The position numbers were made by a program, and so were the translations under genes. Below are positions 53,036 to 64,000 of a stretch of DNA of 64,000 nucleotides, one piece after another; the stretch's first letter is position 1; each line of letters opens with the position of its first letter. The stretch lies in the NCBI RefSeq assembly GCF_900185015.1, contig NZ_FXYD01000001.1, forward strand, positions 124,001 through 188,000. The letters run 5' to 3'. Under the pieces are notes generated by a model. The model made no database searches. It was given only the letters and a program-made list of their open reading frames with translations, and was not told the DNA's origin. This DNA comes from Octadecabacter ascidiaceicola. GTDB lineage: Bacteria > Pseudomonadota > Alphaproteobacteria > Rhodobacterales > Rhodobacteraceae.

Positions 53036-53653
53036 TCAGGATGCATCAGTGAAACCAGCCCCTTTGTGGCTGCCATCACAGTAGGGCTTGTTCTTGGAGG
53101 CCCCACAACGGCACAAAAATGCACCGTCAAGTTTGGCGATCTTGCGGCCTGTGCCCGTGGTAAGCTCTACTTTTCCTGCAATCTTAAGTGGACCATCGGG
53201 GACAGGCGTCAGGGTGATCGGGCCTCCATGATCCTCTGTCTCCGCGGGCGATTTGGTGGCGGGTTCGCCAGTGGCGGTAAATCCCTCGTCCACATGGCTG
53301 TAATCGCAGTAGGGTTTGTTTTTGGACAAACCACACCGGCACAATGTCAGACGGGTGTCGCCCTCCAAGTCGCCCGCCAGTGCCAGTGGCCCGTTTTCAA
53401 GAACTGCGATGCGGTTTATCTGCGGTGGCGCCTCTGCCGCGCCCGCTTTCATTGTGAATTTCAAAGCACCGGACGGACATGTCCGCACCATAGCCGCAAT
53501 TTCTTCGGCGGGGGCATTATCGGGTTGTACCCAAGGTCGCTGTGACGGGTCGAACACCTTTGGCAATTTCAAAAAACAATTTCGCGCATGGATGCAGCGC
53601 TTCATGTCGAAATCTATAGATATGTCCGTGCCATCGTAGGTCTTGCTGGCCAT
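53036..53653 (-). CDS. Triple Fe-S protein: Fer4_19/YjdI domain plus two CDGSH domains
   Basis: A 205-residue protein. Residues 1-70 form a YjdI-like divergent mono-cluster ferredoxin domain (CIHARNCF ... CPSGAL). Residues 75-125 and 140-205 each contain a CDGSH-type 2Fe-2S motif: CRCGLSKNKPYCDYSH and CRCGASKNKPYCDGSH, with the three-Cys one-His ligand set. The start at 53653 has an AGGAGGG site; a start seven codons earlier is less likely. CDGSH proteins are redox or cluster-transfer proteins; the physiological partner is unknown. Monocistronic, with mnmA next on the same strand downstream. Confidence 0.9.
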   Translation of the reverse strand: MASKTYDGTDISIDFDMKRCIHARNCFLKLPKVFDPSQRPWVQPDNAPAEEIAAMVRTCPSGALKFTMKAGAAEAPPQINRIAVLENGPLALAGDLEGDTRLTLCRCGLSKNKPYCDYSHVDEGFTATGEPATKSPAETEDHGGPITLTPVPDGPLKIAGKVELTTGTGRKIAKLDGAFLCRCGASKNKPYCDGSHKGAGFTDAS

Positions 53654-53712
53654 GATGCCCTCCTTGCTTTGCAAAGTAGCTTAACGCGAAAGGGCTAATG
53701 CGCAAACTGCGG

Positions 53713-54852
53713 TCAATATCCGCGCCAAATCCAGCCGCCGCCAAAGATGCGCGAGCTGTCATTGTCATAGAACACACACGCCTGACCCGGTGCGACGCCT
53801 TCTTCAGGGGTCAGCAGCTCGACTTCCGCAGTTGTAGCGGACAGCGGTCGCACGACAGCTTCCATCGGGGGCTTGGTTGAACGCACCTTCACAGCGATAT
53901 GGCGTTCGGCAACATCGTCAAACGCGCCATCCCCCAGCCAGTTGATTTCGCGCACAGGAACCGTGCGTGTGGTCAGCAGTTCTTTCGGCCCAACGATAAC
54001 GTGCTTTTTGTCGACATCCAGTTTCACCACATAAAGCGGGGTCGCCAAACCGCCGATACCAAGGCCACGGCGTTGGCCGATGGTATAGTGAATGACACCA
54101 TTATGTTGTGCCAGCACGTTGCCATCCACATCGACAATATCACCCGGTTCCGCCGCACCAGGGCGCAGTTTTTCGATCACCGAGGCATAGTTGCCGTTGG
54201 GAACAAAACAAATGTCTTGGCTGTCCGGCTTGTCCGCCAATGCCAACCCATACTTGCGCGCTAATTCGCGGGTTTGCTCCTTTGAGGCATGATGCCCCAA
54301 TGGGAACCGCAGATAATCCAGCTGTTCCGGCGTCGTGGAAAACAGGAAATAGCTTTGATCTTTGGACGCATCCGCCGCTGAATGCAGCTCGGCCCCAGCG
54401 TCACCCATCATCCGTTGAATATAATGCCCCGTCGCCATGCAGTCGGCATCCAAATCTTTGGCCGTTTCCAACAGGTCCTTGAACTTCACCCGTTCATTAC
54501 AGCGAATACACGGCACAGGCGTCGCGCCCGCAAGATAGCTGTCGGCGAACTCGTCAATCACCGCTTCTTTGAAGGTATTTTCGTAGTCCAGAACGTAATG
54601 GGGGAAATTCATTTCCTCCGCCACGCGCCGCGCATCATGAATGTCGCGTCCCGCACAGCACGCACCCTTTTTGGCTAAGGCCGCACCGTGATCATAAAGC
54701 TGCAGCGTTACGCCAACCACGTCGTAGCCTTCCTCAGCCAGCATCGCCGCGACAACGGAACTGTCCACGCCACCCGACATCGCAACAACGACACGGGTTT
54801 CGGACGGGGGCTTAGCAAAGCCAAGAGAATTAAGCGGATGATCAAGAGGCAT
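53713..54852 (-). CDS. mnmA: tRNA 2-thiouridylase MnmA
   Basis: Installs the 2-thio group on U34 of tRNA Lys, Glu and Gln. 379 residues from the ATG at 54852; an in-frame start 72 bases earlier adds residues not seen in the family. The PP-loop is [10 protein letters not shown] at about 24-33. Catalytic cysteines by alignment to E. coli Cys102 and Cys199 are Cys118 ([10 protein letters not shown]) and Cys215 (DSQDICFV). The C-terminal beta-barrel ends GGGWIWRGY. Adjacent to sciP-ctrA in divergent orientation, the usual Rhodobacteraceae arrangement. Confidence 0.95.
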   Translation of the reverse strand: MPLDHPLNSLGFAKPPSETRVVVAMSGGVDSSVVAAMLAEEGYDVVGVTLQLYDHGAALAKKGACCAGRDIHDARRVAEEMNFPHYVLDYENTFKEAVIDEFADSYLAGATPVPCIRCNERVKFKDLLETAKDLDADCMATGHYIQRMMGDAGAELHSAADASKDQSYFLFSTTPEQLDYLRFPLGHHASKEQTRELARKYGLALADKPDSQDICFVPNGNYASVIEKLRPGAAEPGDIVDVDGNVLAQHNGVIHYTIGQRRGLGIGGLATPLYVVKLDVDKKHVIVGPKELLTTRTVPVREINWLGDGAFDDVAERHIAVKVRSTKPPMEAVVRPLSATTAEVELLTPEEGVAPGQACVFYDNDSSRIFGGGWIWRGY

Positions 54853-54982
54853 AGGGCGTCCTAGCGGGAATATCAGTTGGAATATAGGAAAAGTGTAATC
54901 ACTCTCAAGGGGCAGCTTTACCACTCATTAGGCCGTTAGCTGCAAAAAGCATCCCATGAAAGACCACATAGGGGTGTGAGAG

Positions 54983-55261
54983 ATGTATTTACGAAAAATT
55001 GACGGGCCGCGGTCCGTAAAGCTGCCAGATGGGTCCATTATGACGCGGGCTGATCTTCCTGTGCCGGAAACCCGCCGTTGGGTTGCATCGCGCAAGGCTT
55101 GCGTTGTTCGGGCGGTGGCGTTTGGGTTGTTATCGCATGAAGAAGCCCAAGATATGTACGGGCTTTCCGCGGATGAATTGACCGAATGGGAGTCCGCTGT
55201 GCGCGACCATGGTGAAGTTGCATTAAAGGCAACAGCATTACAAAAATACAGACAACTTTAA
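54983..55261 (+). CDS. sciP: SciP-type (DUF1153) CtrA-inhibitory transcription factor
   Basis: A 92-residue DUF1153 protein with a helix-turn-helix body: RWVASRKACVVRAVAFGLLSHEEAQDMYGLSADEL (in outline, about 32-66). Caulobacter SciP, of the same family, binds CtrA and represses CtrA-dependent transcription in G1. Location directly upstream of ctrA supports the same pairing. In Rhodobacteraceae the CtrA regulon mainly covers motility, gene transfer agents and quorum-linked traits, so the regulatory logic may differ from Caulobacter (inference). Confidence 0.88.
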   Translation: MYLRKIDGPRSVKLPDGSIMTRADLPVPETRRWVASRKACVVRAVAFGLLSHEEAQDMYGLSADELTEWESAVRDHGEVALKATALQKYRQL

Positions 55262-55299
55262 GTGGAGTTGCAAAGTTCTTTGCGTCCGGTAACGTGTGG

Positions 55300-55307
55300 T
55301 TAACCAT
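55300..55307 (+). promoter_or_regulatory. CtrA half-site in the ctrA promoter region
   Basis: TTAACCAT, identical to the CtrA half-site known from Caulobacter, 48 bases before the ctrA start codon in a 93-base intergenic gap. It suggests autoregulation of ctrA. Confidence 0.4.
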
Positions 55308-55354
55308 TATGACTCTAGGGTCCATACAGACACCGAAGAAGCGGAGAAGGCTAA

Positions 55355-56074
55355 ATGCGCGTATTGCTGGTAGAAGACGACCCATCCACGGCCAAAAGCA
55401 TCGAATTGATGCTGAGCCATGCTAACTTGAACGTCTATACGACGGATCTAGGGGAAGAGGGGATCGATCTCGCGAAACTGTATGATTACGATTTGATCCT
55501 TCTTGATATCAATTTGCCTGATATGAATGGGCATGAGGTATTGCGCCAACTTCGCCTTAGTCGGATTGAAACGCCAATTCTGATCCTTTCAGGTGAAGAT
55601 GGCACCGAAAGCAAGCTTAAGGGCTTTGGGTTTGGCGCCGATGACTACATGACCAAACCATTCCACCGTGAAGAATTGGTTGCGCGTATTCACGCAATTA
55701 TCCGTCGCTCCAAAGGCCATGCGCAATCTATCATTAAGACGGGTTCAATTGCTGTAAATTTGGACGCCAAAACAGTCGAAGCAGACGGCAGCCCCGTACA
55801 TCTGACGGGTAAAGAATACCAGATGCTGGAATTGTTAAGTCTGCGCAAAGGGACAACGTTGACCAAAGAGATGTTCTTGAACCATCTTTATGGCGGCATG
55901 GACGAGCCGGAATTGAAGATTATAGACGTATTCATTTGTAAACTTCGCAAAAAGCTGTCCGAGGCCACAGGCGGAGACAATCATATCGAAACGGTTTGGG
56001 GACGTGGCTATGTTCTGCGCGATCCTGAGCCGATGAGCATGCAAGACCCTGAGAAAATTGCCATCGGCGCGTAG
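55355..56074 (+). CDS. ctrA: Cell-cycle response regulator CtrA
   Basis: OmpR-type master regulator, 239 residues. The receiver domain has acidic pocket EDD (7-9), phospho-acceptor Asp51 ([13 protein letters not shown]), and Lys in the [13 protein letters not shown] switch (about 104). The C-terminal winged helix (about 130-230) contains [46 protein letters not shown] and [13 protein letters not shown] (in outline), nearly identical to Caulobacter CtrA. The C-terminal tail does not end in the Ala-Ala of Caulobacter CtrA used for ClpXP but in AIGA. Confidence 0.97.
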   Translation: MRVLLVEDDPSTAKSIELMLSHANLNVYTTDLGEEGIDLAKLYDYDLILLDINLPDMNGHEVLRQLRLSRIETPILILSGEDGTESKLKGFGFGADDYMTKPFHREELVARIHAIIRRSKGHAQSIIKTGSIAVNLDAKTVEADGSPVHLTGKEYQMLELLSLRKGTTLTKEMFLNHLYGGMDEPELKIIDVFICKLRKKLSEATGGDNHIETVWGRGYVLRDPEPMSMQDPEKIAIGA

Positions 56075-56168
56075 CTCAGGAATTGTTGTCGGCAAATCGC
56101 TCACGGAATGCCGAGACTAACGGAGCGGGTCAGGGCTGGACCTGTCTCCGCCGCAGACCTATCACTAG

Positions 56169-56190
56169 GCTAAAGGTTAACCGCTTTAGC
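56169..56190 (+). promoter_or_regulatory. Inverted repeat upstream of ligA
   Basis: GCTAAAG (56169-56175) and CTTTAGC (56184-56190) flank GTTAACCG, 17 bases before the ligA start. The centre contains TTAACC, part of a CtrA half-site. It could be an operator or a translation-controlling hairpin. Confidence 0.35.
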
Positions 56191-56204
56191 AAATATGGGG
56201 GTAG

Positions 56205-60556
<4,352 letters not shown>

Positions 60557-60584
60557 GCTCTTTCAGAACATTTTGTTCACTTTT

Positions 60585-60599
60585 GTTCTCAAAAAGTTC
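60585..60599 (+). promoter_or_regulatory. LexA (SOS) box upstream of a small membrane protein gene
   Basis: GTTC (60585-60588), seven bases (TCAAAAA), GTTC (60596-60599): an exact match to the alphaproteobacterial LexA site GTTC-N7-GTTC, 67 bases before the small gene. Extra half-sites cluster around it: GAAC at 60566, 60623 and 60643, and GTTC at 60575. Confidence 0.75.
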
Positions 60600-60665
60600 T
60601 TGCATTGCGAATTGGTTAATGAGAACAAAGAGGCAACAAAGAGAACGTCATTTAGGAGCAACACC

Positions 60666-60788
60666 ATGGCCAAGGAAATCAAAAGCGCATTCGTTCGGTC
60701 TTCTGACACGATCATCGCCGATGCGATTGGCATGGCGGCCCTTGTTGTGATGCTTTTCGCTGCCCTGAGCCTTCCAAACGTTATCTAA
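60666..60788 (+). CDS. 40-residue membrane protein, probably SOS-regulated
   Basis: ATG at 60666 after a TAGGAGCA ribosome-binding site; TAA at 60786-60788. The peptide has a short positively charged cytoplasmic start (MAKEIKSAFVRSSD) and one transmembrane helix (about residues 16-38). The gene has its own LexA box, is the only gene between recG and the opposite-strand scaffold gene, and is followed by a structured RNA region and a strong terminator. Small single-pass SOS proteins such as Caulobacter SidA inhibit division; this protein has the same size class and topology but no sequence resemblance that I can see. Function unknown. Confidence 0.7.
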   Translation: MAKEIKSAFVRSSDTIIADAIGMAALVVMLFAALSLPNVI

Positions 60789-60805
60789 CCTGTCTGTCTA
60801 CCTTC

Positions 60806-60930
60806 GCGTTTCGTGCCGGTTTTCCAGATCTTCTGTCCCAACTAACGATCTGTTTTAGTCCGACACTGCCTGTCATCGACCAACCGAGAGCCTGCCTTTC
60901 TCGTTGCCACACCGGTCCCACACGAAACGC
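60806..60930 (+). ncRNA. Structured 3' region of the small SOS gene (possible small RNA)
   Basis: GCGTTTCGTG (60806-60815) pairs perfectly with CACGAAACGC (60921-60930); the stem continues with CCGGT (60816-60820) and ACCGG (60911-60915) past a five-base bulge. Inside it are a left hairpin AGATC/GATCT (60826-60830 with 60847-60851) and a right hairpin CGAGA/TCTCG (60885-60889 with 60899-60903). This is a multibranched fold of about 125 nt in a region with no open frame, ending right before a strong terminator. It may be a stable 3' UTR or a separate small RNA. Confidence 0.5.
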
Positions 60931-60937
60931 ATATCTG

Positions 60938-60980
60938 CCGCCACTTTCCGCTGTCCCGGAAAGTGGCGGTTTTTTCTTTT
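60938..60980 (+). terminator. Strong intrinsic terminator after the small SOS gene
   Basis: CCGCCACTTTCCG (60938-60950) pairs perfectly over 13 bases with CGGAAAGTGGCGG (60957-60969) around a six-base loop, followed by TTTTTTCTTTT (60970-60980). It ends the transcript that carries the small gene and the structured region. Confidence 0.92.
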
Positions 60981-60992
60981 GGGGAAGGGGAG

Positions 60993-61436
60993 TTAGGTCG
61001 AAATTGCGTCGGCAAAGGCATCCAAAGTGGCATCAAACGCCAGCAGGATCGACGCATGGCGGTTTTTGTATTCAGACGCGGGGCCAAGCACTTCGAGGCC
61101 GTCAAAGGGCGCATCCGGTGTTGGGCCATCTGATTTCAGCATCGCAAACAGCTGATCGCGCCCAAGCTGAACCTCTGACTGCGTGCGGCCAATGATGTTC
61201 CTGCCAACAACGGCGGCGGACGCTTGGCCCAAAGCACAGGCTTTCACGTCTTGTCCGAAACCCACGATCTGACCGTCGTTAAGTTTTATGTCCACGGTTA
61301 CGGTGGACCCACACAAAGGCGAGCGCCGCTTGGCAGTGCCGTCCGGGGCATCCAATCGCGTGCGATGTGGAATATCCGCAGCCAGCCCGAGGATACGGGT
61401 GGAATACAGTTTAATCAGGTCAGTGTCGGCGGACAT
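60993..61436 (-). CDS. NifU/IscU-like Fe-S cluster scaffold protein
   Basis: A 147-residue protein of the NifU N-terminal/IscU family. Conserved cysteines lie in SPLCGSTVTVDI (about 42) and KACALGQASAAVVG (about 66). The third cysteine of canonical scaffolds is not evident in the C-terminal part, which instead has a KNRHASILL segment, as in many alphaproteobacterial SufU-like proteins; scaffold versus sulfur-relay activity is therefore open. The start at 61436 gives MSADTDLIKLY; an in-frame start 48 bases earlier is less likely. It probably supports the suf operon at the left end of the window. Confidence 0.85.
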   Translation of the reverse strand: MSADTDLIKLYSTRILGLAADIPHRTRLDAPDGTAKRRSPLCGSTVTVDIKLNDGQIVGFGQDVKACALGQASAAVVGRNIIGRTQSEVQLGRDQLFAMLKSDGPTPDAPFDGLEVLGPASEYKNRHASILLAFDATLDAFADAIST

Positions 61437-61505
61437 AGGTTTACTTTCGCGCTGTGTTCTTAATAGATAGGCCCGCGTAGCCAAGTTGCCAAAGGAAAAC
61501 CAGTC

Positions 61506-61865
61506 ATGTCTTTCGACCCATCAACATTGATCTACGATTCCAATGGTTTGATCCCCTGTATCGCGCAGCAAGACGGCACCGGAGAGGTGCTGATGATGGC
61601 GTGGATGAACGTGGAGGCCGTTGCAAAGACGCTTGAGACCAAGCGCGTCACCTATTGGTCGCGCTCGCGTCAGTCGTTTTGGATCAAAGGCGAGACGTCG
61701 GGCCATACGCAGGAACTGGTAGATTTGCGCGTGGATTGCGACAGCGATTGCCTGTTGGCTGTGGTTCGTCAGACGGGGGCGGCGTGTCACACCAATCGCC
61801 GCAGTTGCTTTTACACGTCTGTTATTGACGGCGAAGAAGTCGAACTGATGGCACCGATGAGCTAA
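61506..61865 (+). CDS. hisI: Phosphoribosyl-AMP cyclohydrolase HisI
   Basis: Third step of histidine synthesis, opening the purine ring of PR-AMP. 119 residues, a stand-alone HisI without the HisE domain. Motifs are VLMMAWMNVEAVAKTL, YWSRSRQSFWIKGETSGH (in outline), the metal-binding DCDSDCLL, and the C-terminal Cys-containing ACHTNRRSCFY. Its stop overlaps the convergent gluQ stop by four bases, leaving no room for an intergenic terminator. Confidence 0.95.
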   Translation: MSFDPSTLIYDSNGLIPCIAQQDGTGEVLMMAWMNVEAVAKTLETKRVTYWSRSRQSFWIKGETSGHTQELVDLRVDCDSDCLLAVVRQTGAACHTNRRSCFYTSVIDGEEVELMAPMS

Positions 61866-62746
61866 AAACCGACCATCGCGCGGATATCTTCCGGCGTGGC
61901 ACCTTCTTCGCGAAACTTTGAAATCGCGCGGGCGTCATCGCGTTTGGCAAGGCGTTTACCAGCATTATCGCGGATCAATGAGTGGTGATGGTAAACGGGG
62001 GTCGGCAATTTCAGAACCCGTTGTAAAATAACGTGTATCTTGGTGGCTTCGAACAGGTCTTGGCCGCGCACTACATGTGTAATGCCTTGCGCCGCATCAT
62101 CCAGAACCACCGACAAATGATAAGATGTACCCATATCACGGCGTGCCAGAACGATGTCGCCAATGGTGTCTATGGCCTCTTGCGTGCTGAATTCTATCAG
62201 CCCTGTTTCACCGTTTGGGCCTTGGCCTGTTTCATGGAATGACAGGACGTTCCCGCCGGTGAGTTCACTCCCGTGTTTACGCGCCACAGTGTCCATCAAC
62301 AGGCGAATTGCTGTGTCTTCGGGCATATTAACCGTGCCGGACTGGTTGGTATTCGCACGGCAGGTCCCAGGGTAAATAAGCCCGTCGGGGCCAGTTGCGG
62401 GGGCCATACCTTCCTGAGGGGCCGACATGGCGTCTTGGATGTCACGGCGGCTACAATCACAGGAAAAGGCGTACCCGTGGTTCCAAAGCCAACGCAGTTT
62501 GTTGCGGTAAACGTCCAAATGATCCGACTGGCGGATAACGGGGCTGGGCCACCACAGGCCAAGCCATTTTAAATCATCATAAATCTGCGCTTCCCATTCA
62601 GGGCGTGCACGGCTTTTGTCGATGTCCTCAATCCGCAGCAAAAACTCACCACCTCTTTCCAACGCCATATCGTGGGCGAGTAGCGCAGAATAGGCATGGC
62701 CAAGGTGCAAAGGTCCGGTCGGTGACGGTGCGAAACGTGTAATCAT
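61862..62746 (-). CDS. gluQ: Glutamyl-queuosine tRNA(Asp) synthetase
   Basis: GluRS-like enzyme lacking the anticodon-binding domain; attaches glutamate to queuosine 34 of tRNA-Asp. 294 residues, as expected for GluQ-RS. The class I signature is PSPTGPLHLGHAYSAL (HLGH), with the second KRDDARAISK near 266-275. A zinc site is formed by CDCSRRDI (about 100-107) and YPGTCR (about 125). Start overlaps the stop of the upstream methyltransferase gene by four bases, so the two are coupled. Confidence 0.93.
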   Translation of the reverse strand: MITRFAPSPTGPLHLGHAYSALLAHDMALERGGEFLLRIEDIDKSRARPEWEAQIYDDLKWLGLWWPSPVIRQSDHLDVYRNKLRWLWNHGYAFSCDCSRRDIQDAMSAPQEGMAPATGPDGLIYPGTCRANTNQSGTVNMPEDTAIRLLMDTVARKHGSELTGGNVLSFHETGQGPNGETGLIEFSTQEAIDTIGDIVLARRDMGTSYHLSVVLDDAAQGITHVVRGQDLFEATKIHVILQRVLKLPTPVYHHHSLIRDNAGKRLAKRDDARAISKFREEGATPEDIRAMVGF

Positions 62747-63372
62747 GTGCGGTGAAGGACGATCACGTCAGAGCCAGTGACTGCTTCATTCAGATGCGGG
62801 CCATTTTCACGGAACACTTGTGACGCAGTTCCATCTGACAGCAGACCATTAAAGGCACTCATGTAGTTTTCATCCAGTAGCGTCGGATCATTGTAGCTAA
62901 ACGCCAGAAGGCCGCCGGGCGCGAGAGCTTGGGCAAGCACCGGCAGTATATCGGGTGGTGCAGCGCCCAGCGAAATTACCCCCGTCGCGACAATTATCCC
63001 GTAGTCCCCGGGGGCGACGTCGATTTCGCCCACCGTACCAAGCCATAGTTTTCGATATAACGGCCCGTCTGGCCCAGCTTTCTCTTTGGCATGTACAAGC
63101 ATCTCGGGGGAAATTTCGGTGCCGTCGATTGTGGAAAACCCTTTTTTCTTCAAGGCGATACCAGACAGTCCAGTCCCGCAACCGAAATCAAGAACAGGCT
63201 GGGTTAAGTCTGGGGCCAGGGTAAGCAGCGCTTCGGCAATCCGGTCAAGCGTGGCGTAGGCCATTGCTGTGATGTCGTCCTCGTAGGTGTCAGCCCAATC
63301 CGCGTAAAGCGCGCGCGTTTCGCCAACACTGCGAGGTGCCCAAATCTTCGCTTTCGAGTTATCATCAACCAT
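62743..63372 (-). CDS. Class I SAM-dependent methyltransferase, small-molecule type
   Basis: A 209-residue Rossmann methyltransferase. The SAM-binding motif I is VLDFGCGTGLSG at about 61-72; motif II contains DGTEISPEMLVHAKEK and motif III GDYGIIVATGVISLG (in outline). The N-terminal WADTYEDDI pattern is found in Williams-Beuren-like and ubiquinone/biotin-type methyltransferases, but substrate cannot be assigned. Translationally coupled to gluQ; a functional link is not evident. Confidence 0.85.
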   Translation of the reverse strand: MVDDNSKAKIWAPRSVGETRALYADWADTYEDDITAMAYATLDRIAEALLTLAPDLTQPVLDFGCGTGLSGIALKKKGFSTIDGTEISPEMLVHAKEKAGPDGPLYRKLWLGTVGEIDVAPGDYGIIVATGVISLGAAPPDILPVLAQALAPGGLLAFSYNDPTLLDENYMSAFNGLLSDGTASQVFRENGPHLNEAVTGSDVIVLHRT

Positions 63373-63415
63373 GAGGTCAGCCTAATCGCGCCCACTAGGG
63401 TGCGTCCAGCGTGGA

Positions 63416-64000
63416 TTAGTCAAGCCACGCCTGCCAGTCGAGTTTGGCGCGGTCAGTGTAGGCTTTGTAGCGGTCTTTGCGTCCACGGCGGCCGGATTTG
63501 AGACCCTCGACAGGCGGGAACAACCCGAAATTGACGTTCATGGGTTGGAACGTCTTCGCGTCAGCGCCGCCCGTGATATGGGTCACAAGCGCGCCGGTAG
63601 CCGTTGTGTTCGGAACTGTGTCCAATGTTTCACCGCGCATTTCAGCAGCGGCCAGACGACCAGCCAAAAGACCCATCGCGGCACTTTCGACATAGCCTTC
63701 AACACCTGTGATCTGGCCGGCGAACCGGATATTGGGCTTGGATTTCAGGCGCATCTGGTCATCCAGCAATGTTGGAGAGTTCAGAAACGTGTTGCGGTGG
63801 ATGCCGCCAAGGCGTGCGAAGTTCGCGTTTTCAAGTCCAGGAATGCGTTTGAAAACATCAACTTGCGCGCCGTACTTCATCTTGGTTTGGAAGCCGACAA
63901 TATTGTAAAGCGTACCCAAGGCGTTGTCACGGCGCAGCTGTACAACAGCATAGGCCTTGTTTTGTGGATCGTGCTCATTGGTCAGGCCGACGGGTTTCAT
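63416..64000 (-). CDS. trmFO: TrmFO C-terminal part (5' end outside window)
   Basis: Folate- and FAD-dependent tRNA m5U54 methyltransferase. Only the last 194 codons are in the window; the ATG at 64000 is an internal methionine and the frame continues past the right edge. The full protein is usually about 440-470 residues. Signatures are MKPVGL near the edge, [10 protein letters not shown] with [21 protein letters not shown] (in outline), and the FAD-binding [18 protein letters not shown] block, then NVNFGLFPP. This group of motifs separates TrmFO from the related MnmG. Confidence 0.95.
   Translation of the reverse strand: MKPVGLTNEHDPQNKAYAVVQLRRDNALGTLYNIVGFQTKMKYGAQVDVFKRIPGLENANFARLGGIHRNTFLNSPTLLDDQMRLKSKPNIRFAGQITGVEGYVESAAMGLLAGRLAAAEMRGETLDTVPNTTATGALVTHITGGADAKTFQPMNVNFGLFPPVEGLKSGRRGRKDRYKAYTDRAKLDWQAWLD

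Overview
The window comes from an alphaproteobacterium of the family Rhodobacteraceae, most likely the Roseobacter group. The evidence is gene order and family content: mnmA - DUF1153/sciP - ctrA - ligA - recG; pyrH - frr - uppS - cdsA - dxr - rseP - bamA - ompH - fabZ - lpxA - lpxI - lpxB; a suf operon with interposed membrane-protein genes; a fused dipeptide-type ABC ATPase; and Hint-domain and invasion-associated-locus-B proteins. Genus cannot be fixed from sequence reading alone. The window is overwhelmingly chromosomal core. I see no insertion sequence, prophage, integrase of a mobile element or CRISPR array.

Layout. 1-7455: iron-sulfur assembly operon (sufB cut by the left edge, an FkbM-type methyltransferase, a membrane protein, sufC, sufD, two small membrane proteins, sufS), followed by tRNA-Arg(CCG). 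7590-12955: a three-part haem peroxidase/repeat/Hint protein, then a divergent pair of cell-wall genes (M15/DUF882 peptidase and L,D-transpeptidase). 12981-15553: lpxD - acyl carrier protein - ketoacyl-ACP synthase. 15628-25613: IalB-like protein, a small-RNA-rich intergenic region, YjgR-type ATPase, CorC-like protein, xerD and an unknown periplasmic protein, aroK-aroB, ssb, lytic transglycosylase. 25688-32696: a dipeptide/oligopeptide ABC transporter on the minus strand whose first permease gene is a multiply damaged pseudogene, plus an AraC-type regulator. 32775-46679: miaA and the long translation/envelope operon from pyrH to lpxB, with an unusual ACP-like membrane protein between pyrH and frr. 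46715-52329: HpaI-type aldolase, Ppx/GppA, and a one-carbon/methyl-transfer group (PF13769 protein, MTHF reductase, DUF2059 protein, corrinoid methyltransferase). 52393-60556: hemerythrin, triple Fe-S CDGSH protein, mnmA, sciP, ctrA, ligA, recG. 60557-60992: a LexA-box-controlled 40-residue membrane protein with a structured 3' region and strong terminator. 60993-64000: Fe-S scaffold, hisI, gluQ, a methyltransferase and the C-terminal part of trmFO, which is cut by the right edge.

How the genes work together. The suf genes build Fe-S clusters. The pyrH-lpxB block couples nucleotide supply, ribosome recycling, undecaprenyl phosphate, phospholipid, isoprenoid and lipid A synthesis with outer-membrane protein assembly; lpxD lies about 30 kb away with a private ACP and KAS. 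The ctrA neighbourhood joins cell-cycle control with DNA ligation and repair, and ends in the probable SOS-regulated small protein.

Most interesting non-core signals: (1) the SOS-box small membrane protein at 60666-60788 and its structured 3' RNA; (2) a minus-strand small RNA candidate at 16631-16722 with two anti-Shine-Dalgarno motifs, and a second small transcript or attenuator beside it; (3) the decayed dppB-like permease inside an otherwise intact operon; (4) the degenerate ACP-like membrane protein between pyrH and frr.
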